DNA of 64,000 bases from Jejubacter calystegiae (GCF_005671395.1 NZ_CP040428.1:620001-684000), one strand, 5' to 3'. Numbered from the stretch's first letter, positions 7,972 to 19,465 are shown. Numbers and translations: made by a program. The notes: generated by a model from the letters alone, not told the origin.

Positions 7972-10313
7972 CTGGTCTCAGCTACCCAGAAGCGTAGAGC
8001 CTCAACGTCCTGGCGCCACTCCTGCTTAAGCTCTTCAACCCAGTCGCCGACGTTATCCCACCAGGCGGGGAGCTCCGGCGACTGGATCTGCTGGCCCAGT
8101 TGCTGCAGGTGGCGCAGCCCTACCGAACCGGCGGCGCCTTTAATTTTATGCCCCTCTTCGACAATCCCCTTCTGGTCGCGGGCCGTCAGGTTAGATTCCA
8201 GAACGCTCAGGTAACCGGGCATCATCTTTTCAAACATATCCAGCCCGTCCAGAATTACCTTCTCTCCCACCAGCTCCAGGTACTGCTCCAGCATCGGCAG
8301 GTCAAACAGAGTCTGATGCTTATCTTTATCACTCACGCCGCTTTGCGCCTCCTTCCCGTTTTCGCCCTGAGGTACGCAGCCATCCCAGAATTTCTTAATC
8401 ATGGCGGTCAGCGCCGGTACCGCCAGCGGTTTGCTAAGTACATCGTCCATCCCGGCATCCTGATACTCTTTTTTATCCTTCAGCACGTTAGCCGTCAGCG
8501 CCACCAGAGGCGGTAGCTGGTCAGCACGATAGCGTCGATGCAGCTCTCTGGAGATATCCAGCCCGCTCATATCCGGCAGTTGAATATCCAGCAGTACCAG
8601 ATCGAACTCATCGGGCTGGAACAGGGTCAACGCTTCGTTACCGGTCATGGCAACCTCAACGCTGTTGCCCATTTTTTCCAGTACCGAGCGGGCAACAATC
8701 ACGTTCAGCTCAATATCCTCCACCAGCAGCACATGCAACGCGGGCAGCGGCATATCGTCCTGCTCCAGCGCGTCTTCCACCTCTTCCGCTACCTGAGGCG
8801 CCTGAATGGTCAGCACAAAGGTCGAGCCCTGGCCCGGCTGGCTGCTGACGGTAATATCGCCGCCCATGCTTTTCGCCAGCCGTCGCGAGACCGCCAGGCC
8901 GATACCGGTGCCGGTGGCGGGTTTTCCGCCCTGGCTGTCCTTCACCTGGTAGTACATGGCGAAGATTTTATCCTGCTCTTCCTGAGGAATACCGATACCG
9001 GAATCCTCAACTTCAAAGCGCAGCATATCGCCCTCGTCGTAGAGAATCCGTACCGTTACCCGTCCCTCACGGGTAAATTTCACCGCATTGCTGATAAGAT
9101 TCCACAGGATCTGACGCAGACGAGTGCCATCGGTAATCACCTGATGAGGCAGCGGCAGCGTCGGCTCCATTACGAAGCGCAACCCCTTCTGCTGGGCCTG
9201 CAGCGCCGAAAGGTTCTCCAGCTCGCCCAGGAAGCTGGTGAAATCCACCGGCTGGTTATCAAGCTGTACCTTGCGACGCTCGATCTTATCCATATCGATA
9301 ATATCGTTGAAGATATTGCCCAGCGTCACGGCAGAGACATGGATAGTCTTCAGGTATTTCTCCTGCTCCGGAGTCAGTTCGGTGTCCAGCAGTATGCGGC
9401 TTAAGCCGACAATGCCATTCAGCGGGGTACGCAATTCGTGGCTGATGGTGGAGATAAAGGTGGTCTTGTCACGGCTGGCGCGTTCCAGCGCTTCCTGATA
9501 GCGCTTACGCTCGGTGATATCGCGGCCAAACCCCATCAGGCCATGGCGCTTACCGACCCGATCGTAATAGGGCACCTTACGGATCTCGAAGCAGGCCTTG
9601 CGCCCGTCCGGGTAGTCCAGCCACTGCTCATAGGTCAGGGAGACATTGTGACGAAATACCTTCTCATCGGTTTCGATAACTTTGGCTGCGGCTTCGTCGT
9701 TGTACACCTCGTGAGGTTTCTGGCCGATAAGCTGCTTCTCGCTTTTGCCAGTCAGCAGCTCCATGGCCCGGTTGCAGCCGGAAAACTCTTTATCTTCATT
9801 GCGATAGAACACCAGATCCGGGGAGGCATCAAGGAAAGAACGCAGGAAAGAGGATTGCTGCTCAAGGCGAATCTGGGTCTCTTCGCGCTCCTTCATTTCG
9901 ACCTTTAGCTTTTCCAGCATGGTATGACGTTCGGCTTCCGCCTTTTCGCGCTCGGCAATCTCCTGATTCAGCTGGGTGATATTGTCCTTAAGCTGGACGT
10001 TAAGCATCAGATCGCGCTCGCGCATCTCCTCCAGCTTTTCCACCAACCGACTGAGCCGCTGTCGCGACTCTTCCAGTTGCTCAACCACCACCGACAGGAA
10101 ATAGACTGCCCAGGGGGTGATCAGCAGACCGAAAAAGATCGAACGGATAACGTCAATGCTCTCTACCTGGCCGCGCAGCAGCATGGTAACCGCCATTTGC
10201 ACTACCATCGCCAGCACCACCAGCGCCAGGGCCAACAGCAGGGAGAAGCGGACCAGGCCCAGCTTCATCATCAGGTCGACATAATACTGCGCCAGTTTCC
10301 GGATTTGCTTCAT
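7962..10313 (-). CDS. arcB: ArcB, tripartite hybrid histidine kinase for redox control
   Basis: ArcB senses the quinone pool and phosphorylates ArcA under low oxygen. The 783-residue protein has two N-terminal membrane helices (about 23-47 and 57-77), a coiled-coil linker, a PAS domain (about 155-270), and the kinase with phospho-His292 (ISHELRTP) and ATP-binding motifs. A receiver domain with Asp576 (LVLLDIQLP) and an HPt domain with His722 (GHKIKGAAGS) follow. The redox-active PAS cysteines C180 and C241 are conserved at the E. coli positions. Length is five residues more than E. coli, in the linker before HPt. Its stop codon lies within the tail of the antisense ArcZ terminator. Confidence 0.98.
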   Translation of the reverse strand: MKQIRKLAQYYVDLMMKLGLVRFSLLLALALVVLAMVVQMAVTMLLRGQVESIDVIRSIFFGLLITPWAVYFLSVVVEQLEESRQRLSRLVEKLEEMRERDLMLNVQLKDNITQLNQEIAEREKAEAERHTMLEKLKVEMKEREETQIRLEQQSSFLRSFLDASPDLVFYRNEDKEFSGCNRAMELLTGKSEKQLIGQKPHEVYNDEAAAKVIETDEKVFRHNVSLTYEQWLDYPDGRKACFEIRKVPYYDRVGKRHGLMGFGRDITERKRYQEALERASRDKTTFISTISHELRTPLNGIVGLSRILLDTELTPEQEKYLKTIHVSAVTLGNIFNDIIDMDKIERRKVQLDNQPVDFTSFLGELENLSALQAQQKGLRFVMEPTLPLPHQVITDGTRLRQILWNLISNAVKFTREGRVTVRILYDEGDMLRFEVEDSGIGIPQEEQDKIFAMYYQVKDSQGGKPATGTGIGLAVSRRLAKSMGGDITVSSQPGQGSTFVLTIQAPQVAEEVEDALEQDDMPLPALHVLLVEDIELNVIVARSVLEKMGNSVEVAMTGNEALTLFQPDEFDLVLLDIQLPDMSGLDISRELHRRYRADQLPPLVALTANVLKDKKEYQDAGMDDVLSKPLAVPALTAMIKKFWDGCVPQGENGKEAQSGVSDKDKHQTLFDLPMLEQYLELVGEKVILDGLDMFEKMMPGYLSVLESNLTARDQKGIVEEGHKIKGAAGSVGLRHLQQLGQQIQSPELPAWWDNVGDWVEELKQEWRQDVEALRFWVAETRKK

Positions 10314-10390
10314 CAGGGATTCCTTAGCTGCGTTTGAATCTCAATCATACCGGAAAAATAGCGCAATATTGACAGCAGGTTAACGTCCCG

Positions 10391-11317
10391 TTACTCCGGA
10401 GAGTGCCAGGGACGCCCCAGCGCCGATCCCTGTGGGCCGTGGGCCCGTAGCCAGCGATCGACCTCCAGCATGCCGGACCAGCGATTTTCACACCATAGCG
10501 GCGCCAGCAGCGTGGGGCGGCGAGCGCTGGCCGAAACCCGATGCCAGACAATCTCCGGTGGGGTATGGCGAATCATCTCCCCGGCGATGGCGCCATATTC
10601 TGTGAGTTCGGGAGGCGTTAATCGACCGGCCCGCCAGGCCTTCGCCATAATACTGCCTTCAACGATATGTAACGGATGCAGTTTAATCCCGTCGACGCCG
10701 GTCTCCGCCACCTTTTCGAGCGTTTGCAGACAGGCCTGTTGGCCCTCGCCGGGTAGCCCGACAATCAGATGGCAGCACACCTTCAGACCGCGCGCCCTGG
10801 CGCGTCGGGTCGTCTCCTGATAACAGGCAAAATCATGGCCGCGATTGATACGGTGCAAGGTTTTGTCGTGAGCGCTCTGTAGCCCCAGCTCCAACCAGAC
10901 CTCATAGCCCTGTTCCCGGTAGTCGCTCAGCAAATCCAACACGCTTTCCGGCACGCAATCTGGTCGCGTGCCAACACACAGCCCCACCACCTCCGCCCGG
11001 GCGACCGCCTGCTGGTACATTTTTCTTAACACCTCCACTTCCGCAAAGGTGCTGGTGTAAGCCTGGAAATAGGCAAGCCAGCGCCGAGCCCGATCCAGCT
11101 TGCCAGACTGCGTGTCCAGTTGCTCGCGGATAGATAGGTACTGCTGACTCTCATCGGCAAACGAGGCGACATTACAAAACGTGCAGCCCCCGCGCCCCAG
11201 GGTGCCATCCCGGTTAGGACAGTTGAAGCCACCATGCAGCGCCAGCTTATGAACCTTTTCGCCGTAGCGGCGGCGAAGATCGCCGCCAAACATATTGACT
11301 AATTCCTGTAACTGCAT
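10391..11317 (-). CDS. yhcC: YhcC, radical SAM protein of unknown substrate
   Basis: The 308-residue protein is a radical S-adenosylmethionine enzyme of the YhcC/Elp3-like group. The iron-sulfur ligands are Cys33, Cys45 and Cys48, in a spacing C-X11-C-X2-C, wider than the classical CX3CX2C. Further motifs include VGLCVGTRPDCVPESVL and ELGLQSAHDKTLHRINRGHD, typical of Elp3-like radical SAM proteins. Its substrate is unknown. It lies upstream of arcB on the same strand with a 77-bp gap, the arrangement found in E. coli. Confidence 0.93.
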   Translation of the reverse strand: MQLQELVNMFGGDLRRRYGEKVHKLALHGGFNCPNRDGTLGRGGCTFCNVASFADESQQYLSIREQLDTQSGKLDRARRWLAYFQAYTSTFAEVEVLRKMYQQAVARAEVVGLCVGTRPDCVPESVLDLLSDYREQGYEVWLELGLQSAHDKTLHRINRGHDFACYQETTRRARARGLKVCCHLIVGLPGEGQQACLQTLEKVAETGVDGIKLHPLHIVEGSIMAKAWRAGRLTPPELTEYGAIAGEMIRHTPPEIVWHRVSASARRPTLLAPLWCENRWSGMLEVDRWLRAHGPQGSALGRPWHSPE

Positions 11318-12000
11318 AATCTGTCTGACCGGCCCGTGAAAAAGGGGGCCAGCCTGCCATTATCCTTACCCTCTGGCGATGACCTGGATCAAGCGTCTGT
11401 GGGGGGGATTTCTTCATATGCATATCCATTCACTATTACTGCAACTTTACCCGTAACCCAGCCAATAACTTATCCTTATATTTTTCCCTGTCTGGTTAAA
11501 TTATTTATTCGGCTCCTAAAACAGTCATATAGATTGCATTTTCAATGGAAACTGGTGAAAAAATCTGGAATTAAGTCTGACGGCAGCATTCATCGATATT
11601 GATGGGCTGATAATTTAGTGAGAGGGATCACAGAAAGCCCAGCGCGGGTATTGGCCAGATTGTAGATTGAAATACAATAAAATCCTTTAAATACATAAAC
11701 ATAACAACAACCGACACGCTTTTTTGATAAATAAGTTTGCCATTTGACCTGTGTTCGCTTTCCCGATAAGTTGGAATTTCGCTGGAAGCTTTCTCGATGG
11801 GGGTCTCCCCATCATATTTATGCAGTAATTGAGATTCCCTCTTAAGCAAGTCCTCAACACTTGTGCCGCCGCTGCGAAGGTCTGAAGGAGGGCGAATTCG
11901 GGTCAGGCGTGAATCACGCGCAACTCGTCGCCACAGCCCCTTCTGCGCCCAAAAGCAAACGGTATCGGGAATCTCGCAGAGCCTGGGGAGGTTCACTGAT
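11318..12000 (+). promoter_or_regulatory. Long gltBD upstream region and leader
   Basis: No convincing separate gene lies in these 683 bases. The centre (about 11440-11760) is AT-rich, as expected of a region bound by Lrp, which activates gltBD in E. coli. A possible sigma-70 promoter is TTGACC (11744-11749), 17 bp, TAAGTT (11767-11772). A 7-bp hairpin GATGGGG/CCCCATC with a GTCT loop follows at 11796-11813. The frame of gltB stays open back to 11863, and just before the start it contains SQSLG at the same spacing as in E. coli. The ribosome-binding site GGAGG (11987-11991) is 9 bp before the chosen ATG. No Lrp sites were assigned. Confidence 0.55.
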
Positions 12001-15000
12001 ATGTTGTACGATAAATCCTTAGAGAAGGATAACTGTGGTTTTGGCCTGATCGCCCACATAGAAGGCGAACCCAGCCACAAAGTAGTGCGTACCGCTATCC
12101 ACGCACTGGCCCGCATGCAGCACCGCGGCGCCATTCTTGCCGATGGTAAAACCGGCGATGGCTGCGGCCTGCTGTTACAGAAACCCGACCGTTTTTTCCG
12201 CCTGGTGGCCGAAGAGCGGGGCTGGCGTCTTGCCAAAAATTACGCGGTTGGCATGATTTTCTTAAGCAAGGACGACGCCATCGCGCGCGCCTGCCGCGAG
12301 ATCGTTGAAGAGGAGCTGCGCCAGGAAACCCTGTCTATCGTCGGCTGGCGCGACGTGCCAACCAACGACGATGTACTCGGTGAAATCGCCCTCTCCTCCC
12401 TGCCCCGCATTGAGCAAATTTTTGTTAACGCCCCGGCGGGCTGGCGCCCACGCGATATGGAGCGCCGTCTGTTCATCGCCCGCCGCCGCATTGAAAAACG
12501 CATTCAGGATCAGGATTTCTACGTCTGTAGCCTGTCCAATCTGGTGAACATCTATAAAGGTCTGTGTATGCCGGCGGATCTGCCGCGCTTCTACCTGGAC
12601 CTGGCCGATCTGCGCCTGGAATCCTCCATCTGCCTGTTTCACCAGCGCTTCTCCACTAATACCGTGCCGCGCTGGCCGCTGGCTCAGCCTTTCCGCTATC
12701 TGGCGCACAACGGTGAAATCAATACTATTACCGGTAACCGCCAGTGGGCCCGGGCTCGCACCTATAAGTTTAAGACCCCGCTGATTCCCGATCTGCAGGA
12801 TGCCGCGCCTTTCGTTAACGAAACCGGATCCGACTCCAGCTCGCTGGATAACATGCTGGAGCTGCTGTTAAGCGGCGGTATGGATATTGTCCGCGCCATG
12901 CGTCTGCTGGTACCGCCGGCCTGGCAGAACAACCCGGATATGGATCCCGAATTGCGCGCCTTCTTCGACTTTAACTCCATGCATATGGAGCCCTGGGACG
13001 GCCCGGCGGGTATCGTTCTGTCCGACGGTCGCTTCGCGGCCTGTAGTCTGGACCGCAACGGCCTGCGCCCGGCGCGCTACGTCATCACCAAAGATAAGCT
13101 AATCACCTGCGCCTCGGAAGTGGGGATCTGGGACTATCAGCCCGATGAAGTGGTGGAAAAAGGGCGCGTCGGCCCCGGCGAACTGATGGTGATCGACACC
13201 CGCAGCGGGCAGATCCTGCACTCGGCGCAAACCGATGATGAGCTTAAGGGACGTCACCCTTACAAAGCCTGGATGGACCAGTACGTTCAGCGCCTGGTGC
13301 CCTTCGAAGAGCTGTCTGACGACCAGGTCGGCGTGCGTGAAATGGACGACACTCTGCTGTCGAGCTATCAGAAGCAGTTTAACTACAGCGGCGAAGAGCT
13401 GGACTCGGTGATCCGCGTTCTGGGCGAAAATGGCCAGGAGGCGACCGGCTCCATGGGGGACGATACTCCCTTCGCCGTGCTCTCCAGCCAGCCGCGTATT
13501 ATTTATGACTACTTCCGTCAGCAGTTCGCTCAGGTGACCAACCCGCCTATCGATCCTCTGCGCGAAGCCCATGTGATGTCACTGGCCACCAATATCGGTC
13601 GTGAGATGAACGTCTTCTGCGAAGCGGAAGGCCAGGCGCACCGCCTGAGCTTTAAGTCGCCGATCCTGCTGTGGTCTGACTTCCGTCAGCTCACCACCTT
13701 CGACGAAGAGTACTATCGCGCCGATACCCTGGATATCACTTACGATGCCAGCCAGACCTGCCTGGAAACCACTATTCAGGCGCTGTGTGACGAAGCCGAA
13801 CGCATGGTGCATAACGGTACCGTGCTACTGGTGCTCTCTGACCGCAATATCGCCAAAGATCGTCTGCCGGTTCCGGCGCCGATGGCGGTGGGAGCCATTC
13901 AGCGTCGCCTGATCGAGAAAAACCTGCGCTGCGACGCCAACATCATCGTCGAGACGGCCAGCGCCCGCGATCCGCACCACTTCGCGGTATTGCTCGGCTT
14001 TGGCGCCACGGCTATCTACCCGTATCTGGCCTATGAAACCCTGGCCCGGATGGTAGACAGCGGCACCATCAGCAAGTCCTGGCGCGAAGTGATGCTTAAC
14101 TACCGGAACGGCATCAATAAAGGTCTGTACAAGATCATGTCCAAGATGGGGATTTCCACCATCGCTTCCTACCGCTGCGCCCAGTTGTTCGAAGCCGTGG
14201 GGCTGCACCAGGATCTGTGCGATCTCTGTTTCCCCGGCGTGGTTACCCGCATCGGCGGTGCCAGCTTTAGCGACTTCCAGCAGGATCTGCTGAACCTGTC
14301 GAAGCGCGCCTGGCTGGCCCGTAAGCCGCTGAGCCAGGGCGGGCTGCTGAAATACGTACACGGCGGCGAATACCATGCCTATAACCCGGATGTGGTCCGT
14401 ACCCTGCAACAAGCGGTACAGAGCGGCGACTACCGGGACTATCAGGCCTACGCGAAGCTGGTTAACGAACGTCCTGTCGCGGCGCTGCGCGATCTGCTGG
14501 CGCTGAACCCGCAGGGCGAAGCCATCTCAGTAGACGCGGTCGAGCCCGCCAGCGAGCTGTTTAAACGCTTCGACACCGCGGCGATGTCCATCGGCGCCCT
14601 CAGCCCGGAAGCCCACGAGTCACTGGCCGAAGCGATGAATAGCATCGGCGGCTTCTCTAACTCTGGCGAAGGCGGCGAAGATCCGGCGCGCTATGGCACC
14701 AACAAAGTATCACGCATCAAGCAGGTTGCTTCGGGACGCTTTGGCGTAACCCCGGCCTACCTGAGCAGCGCCGACGTGATTCAGATTAAAGTGGCCCAGG
14801 GCGCCAAGCCGGGCGAAGGCGGACAGTTGCCCGGCGATAAGGTTACCCCTTATATTGCCAAACTGCGCTATTCAGTCCCCGGCGTGACCCTGATTTCACC
14901 GCCGCCGCACCATGATATCTACTCCATCGAGGATCTGGCGCAGTTGATCTTTGACCTTAAGCAGGTCAATCCGCAGGCGATGATCTCGGTGAAGCTGGTC

Positions 15001-16458
15001 TCCGAACCTGGCGTAGGCACCATCGCCACCGGCGTGGCCAAAGCCTATGCTGACCTCATCACCATTGCCGGTTACGACGGCGGTACCGGCGCCAGCCCTC
15101 TGACCTCGGTAAAATATGCCGGTTGTCCGTGGGAGCTGGGACTGGTCGAAACGCAGCAGGCGCTGGTGGCCAACGGCCTGCGTCACAAGATCCGCCTTCA
15201 GGTCGATGGCGGTCTGAAAACCGGGCTCGACATCATTAAAGCCGCTATCCTGGGTGCGGAAAGTTTCGGCTTCGGTACCGGACCTATGGTGGCGCTGGGC
15301 TGTAAATATCTGCGTATCTGCCACCTGAATAACTGCGCGACCGGTGTAGCAACCCAGGACGAAAAGCTGCGTAAGAACCATTACCACGGCCTGCCGTTCA
15401 AGGTGACCAACTACTTTGACTTCATCGCCCGGGAAACCCGCGAGCTGATGGCGTGGCTTGGCGTGAAGCGTCTGGTGGATCTGATTGGCCGCACCGATCT
15501 GCTGAAAGAGCTGGATGGCTTCACTGCGAAACAGCAGAAGCTGGATCTCTCTAAGCTGCTGGAGACCGCCGAGCCCCAGGCAGGCAAAGCGCTCCACTGC
15601 ACCGAGAACAACCCGTCGTTCGATAACGGCGAGCTGAACGCCCAGTTGCTGAAGCAGGCGCAGCCCTTTGTCGATGAGAAACAGAGTAAAACCTTCTGGT
15701 TCGACATTCGTAACACCGATCGTTCAGTAGGCGCCGCGCTCTCGGGCTATATCGCCAGCCAGCACGGCGACCAGGGTCTGGCAGGCGATCCGATCCGCGC
15801 CCACTTTAGCGGTACCGCAGGCCAGAGCTTCGGGGTCTGGAACGCGGGCGGCGTTGAGCTGTTCCTGACCGGGGATGCCAACGACTACGTCGGTAAAGGC
15901 ATGGCTGGCGGACTGATCGCGGTACGTCCGCCGGTCGGCTCCTCGTTCCACAGCCATGAAGCCAGCATCATCGGTAATACTTGTCTGTACGGCGCCACCG
16001 GCGGACGGCTGTTTGCCGCTGGCCGCGCGGGTGAGCGTTTTGCAGTACGTAACTCCGGGGCGCTCACCGTGGTGGAAGGTATCGGCGATAACGGCTGTGA
16101 ATACATGACCGGCGGCGTGGTCTGCATCCTCGGCAAAACCGGGGTCAACTTCGGCGCAGGCATGACCGGCGGCTTTGCCTATGTACTGGATGACGACGGT
16201 GAATTCCGTAAGCGCGTCAACCCGGAACTGGTGGAGGTGCTGCAGGTGGACGAACTGCCGATTCACGAAGAGCACCTGCGTGGGCTGATTACCGAGCACG
16301 TGCAGCACACCGGCTCGTCACGCGCAGAGGCGATCCTGGCCGGCTGGTCGGAATTTGCCTCGAAATTCGCGCTGGTGAAGCCGAAGTCCAGCGATGTTAA
16401 AGCATTATTGGGTCACCGTAGCCGAACCGCCGCCGAGTTGCGGGTACAGGCGCAGTAA
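12001..16458 (+). CDS. gltB: Glutamate synthase (NADPH) large subunit
   Basis: GltB makes glutamate from glutamine and 2-oxoglutarate in ammonia assimilation. The start at 12001 (MLYDKSLEKDN) gives 1485 residues and an 11-residue propeptide; Cys12 then becomes the N-terminal nucleophile of the class II glutaminase domain (CGFGLIAHIEG). Next come the central domain, the FMN-binding synthase domain with the 3Fe-4S cysteines (GCKYLRICHLNNCATG), and the C-terminal beta-helix of glycine-rich repeats (GxxxGGxxAV patterns). The upstream in-frame extension to 11863 was not used because the GGAGG site favours 12001. The gene is followed by gltD after 9 bp. Confidence 0.97.
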   Translation: MLYDKSLEKDNCGFGLIAHIEGEPSHKVVRTAIHALARMQHRGAILADGKTGDGCGLLLQKPDRFFRLVAEERGWRLAKNYAVGMIFLSKDDAIARACREIVEEELRQETLSIVGWRDVPTNDDVLGEIALSSLPRIEQIFVNAPAGWRPRDMERRLFIARRRIEKRIQDQDFYVCSLSNLVNIYKGLCMPADLPRFYLDLADLRLESSICLFHQRFSTNTVPRWPLAQPFRYLAHNGEINTITGNRQWARARTYKFKTPLIPDLQDAAPFVNETGSDSSSLDNMLELLLSGGMDIVRAMRLLVPPAWQNNPDMDPELRAFFDFNSMHMEPWDGPAGIVLSDGRFAACSLDRNGLRPARYVITKDKLITCASEVGIWDYQPDEVVEKGRVGPGELMVIDTRSGQILHSAQTDDELKGRHPYKAWMDQYVQRLVPFEELSDDQVGVREMDDTLLSSYQKQFNYSGEELDSVIRVLGENGQEATGSMGDDTPFAVLSSQPRIIYDYFRQQFAQVTNPPIDPLREAHVMSLATNIGREMNVFCEAEGQAHRLSFKSPILLWSDFRQLTTFDEEYYRADTLDITYDASQTCLETTIQALCDEAERMVHNGTVLLVLSDRNIAKDRLPVPAPMAVGAIQRRLIEKNLRCDANIIVETASARDPHHFAVLLGFGATAIYPYLAYETLARMVDSGTISKSWREVMLNYRNGINKGLYKIMSKMGISTIASYRCAQLFEAVGLHQDLCDLCFPGVVTRIGGASFSDFQQDLLNLSKRAWLARKPLSQGGLLKYVHGGEYHAYNPDVVRTLQQAVQSGDYRDYQAYAKLVNERPVAALRDLLALNPQGEAISVDAVEPASELFKRFDTAAMSIGALSPEAHESLAEAMNSIGGFSNSGEGGEDPARYGTNKVSRIKQVASGRFGVTPAYLSSADVIQIKVAQGAKPGEGGQLPGDKVTPYIAKLRYSVPGVTLISPPPHHDIYSIEDLAQLIFDLKQVNPQAMISVKLVSEPGVGTIATGVAKAYADLITIAGYDGGTGASPLTSVKYAGCPWELGLVETQQALVANGLRHKIRLQVDGGLKTGLDIIKAAILGAESFGFGTGPMVALGCKYLRICHLNNCATGVATQDEKLRKNHYHGLPFKVTNYFDFIARETRELMAWLGVKRLVDLIGRTDLLKELDGFTAKQQKLDLSKLLETAEPQAGKALHCTENNPSFDNGELNAQLLKQAQPFVDEKQSKTFWFDIRNTDRSVGAALSGYIASQHGDQGLAGDPIRAHFSGTAGQSFGVWNAGGVELFLTGDANDYVGKGMAGGLIAVRPPVGSSFHSHEASIIGNTCLYGATGGRLFAAGRAGERFAVRNSGALTVVEGIGDNGCEYMTGGVVCILGKTGVNFGAGMTGGFAYVLDDDGEFRKRVNPELVEVLQVDELPIHEEHLRGLITEHVQHTGSSRAEAILAGWSEFASKFALVKPKSSDVKALLGHRSRTAAELRVQAQ

Positions 16459-17886
<1,428 letters not shown>

Positions 17887-17897
17887 TAGGAACAGAA

Positions 17898-17921
17898 CAA
17901 GCCGCGGGTTACCGCGGCTTG
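17898..17921. terminator. Hairpin between gltD and the convergent symporter gene
   Basis: A perfect 10-bp stem CAAGCCGCGG/CCGCGGCTTG with a GTTA loop lies 12 bp past the gltD stop and just before the stop of the converging gene. There is no clean T-run on either side, so its strength as a terminator is uncertain. Confidence 0.6.
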
Positions 17922-17937
17922 TATATCCAACGCCGTA

Positions 17938-19353
17938 TTACGGGTTATCCTCCGGCGGATAGGCCGAAGGCGCTGGCGCAACGCCCAGTTGTTTTTCCAC
18001 CCAGGCGACCAGCAAAAAAGTCACCACGCTCACCAGGGCTCCGGCGACGATCGCCATCACATCCCACGGTTCGCCCGCCAACTGCCAACCCAGCCCTGCA
18101 AGACTGCCCAACAGAATTGACCAGAATCCGGCATGAGGCGTCGCCTTTTCCCACAGTAAACCAAATACCCAAGCCGCAAAGGGACCACTCGCCCGTAGCG
18201 TAAAGGCGAACATGAGCAGAGAAATAATTTCGCCGCTCCACAGCGAAAGCAGAATGGCGCAGCCACCAACAATCAGAACCACAATCCGACTCAGCGCCAG
18301 GTTATTCACCGGTCGCCCGGAAAACAAATATTTCTCATGCAGATCGTGGGTGTAGATGCTGGCGGCCCCAAGTAAATCACCGGAGGCGCTCGACAACGTA
18401 GCGGAGATTACCGCAGAAAGTAGCAAACCAGAAATCAGCGGTGGCAACAAAGAAACGGAGAGCGTCGCCAGGGCATTATTCGCTTCGATATCAGGGAAAA
18501 CAGCCAACGCGATCAGGCCCAGCACGGCAGGAATAAAAGCGTACAGCGCCATAAACAGGCTACAGAGCAGAGAACCCACCACGGCGACTTTCTCATTACG
18601 GGCGGAATAATAGCGTTGTACCGCCTCCTGACCGGTGGAAAAGGTCATAAAATACATGAGGACCAGGCCAAAAATCGTCTTCCAGCCCAGCAGAGTAAAA
18701 TCGAATTTTTCCTCGGGGACATGATTAACGACATACTGCCAGCCGCCATCCAGTGAGGAAAGAGCGACCGGTACCGCCACCGCAAACCCGAAAATAATCA
18801 GGAAAAACTGAACAAAATCGGTCAGCGTTACGCTCCACATTCCTCCCAGCCAGGTATAGAACACCACGATAACGCCTGAGCTAATCACCGCGTAGTGGGT
18901 ATCGATCCCGGTCAGAACATGAACAATGGTAGCTGTAGCGGTAATTTGCGCCGCGGCCAGCGCCACCAAAGACAGCAGAGAAACCACACTGGTGATGAGA
19001 TAGCTGGCCGAACCGTAGCGGCGACCAATAATTTCTGGCACCGTCGTCGCCATAGTCCGGCGCATAAAGGGGGCGATAAAAGAGACCAGAAAGATCCCCA
19101 ATCCCGTAGCTACCACGTACCAGCCAGCGGACAGCCCCCAGGCGCCGTAAGCCTTAGCGGCGACGCCGACCGAACTGCCGCCGCCTATTTCCGTTGCCGC
19201 CAGCGTACCAGCCAGCATAATCGGCCCGAGTCGTCGACCAGCCAGATGATAATCCTGCGCATTGGTAATTCGGGTCCGGGCATAAAAACCAATGCCGACC
19301 ATTACCAACATATAAACAATAATGATGATGTAGATAACGGCTTCTCGCTCCAT
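17938..19353 (-). CDS. Sodium:solute symporter family transporter, substrate unknown
   Basis: The 471-residue inner-membrane protein belongs to the sodium/solute symporter (SSS) family, shown by about 13 predicted membrane helices, the N-terminal DYHLAGRRLGP segment, and GGGSSVGVAAKAYG near the first unwound helix. A helix 8-like segment, SAVISATLSSASGDLLGAAS, contains the Ser-rich sodium-site region. The start follows an AGGAGG site. No substrate can be named; family members carry proline, pantothenate, sugars or sialic acid. It lies downstream of an arylsulfotransferase-like gene and the nan genes on the same strand, with a 267-bp gap that suggests its own promoter. K-12 has gltF at this place. 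Confidence 0.85.
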   Translation of the reverse strand: MEREAVIYIIIIVYMLVMVGIGFYARTRITNAQDYHLAGRRLGPIMLAGTLAATEIGGGSSVGVAAKAYGAWGLSAGWYVVATGLGIFLVSFIAPFMRRTMATTVPEIIGRRYGSASYLITSVVSLLSLVALAAAQITATATIVHVLTGIDTHYAVISSGVIVVFYTWLGGMWSVTLTDFVQFFLIIFGFAVAVPVALSSLDGGWQYVVNHVPEEKFDFTLLGWKTIFGLVLMYFMTFSTGQEAVQRYYSARNEKVAVVGSLLCSLFMALYAFIPAVLGLIALAVFPDIEANNALATLSVSLLPPLISGLLLSAVISATLSSASGDLLGAASIYTHDLHEKYLFSGRPVNNLALSRIVVLIVGGCAILLSLWSGEIISLLMFAFTLRASGPFAAWVFGLLWEKATPHAGFWSILLGSLAGLGWQLAGEPWDVMAIVAGALVSVVTFLLVAWVEKQLGVAPAPSAYPPEDNP

Positions 19354-19450
19354 CTGCGCCCTCCTGGAAAAAGTGGTGAGACAGCGCTAACAGGCAAAAA
19401 ACATACCAGCCATATAAAAGGAGAGACTACCGACAAATACAGGGGGAAAG

Positions 19451-19465
19451 ATCACTCATTGTGAT
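19451..19465. promoter_or_regulatory. Inverted repeat ATCAC-N5-GTGAT upstream of the symporter gene
   Basis: Five-base arms ATCAC (19451-19455) and GTGAT (19461-19465) flank TCATT, about 100 bp before the symporter start. The arms are reversed compared with a CRP site (GTGA-N8-TCAC), so a different regulator would be needed. Short and possibly chance. Confidence 0.3.

Noticed and set aside
8538-9404. 288-codon open frame antisense to arcB
   Set aside because: It is a shadow of the arcB kinase and receiver region with typical His/Gln-rich composition.
11336-11602. 88-codon frame in the gltB upstream region
   Set aside because: It has no clear ribosome-binding site and no family resemblance, and its composition follows the AT-rich promoter region.
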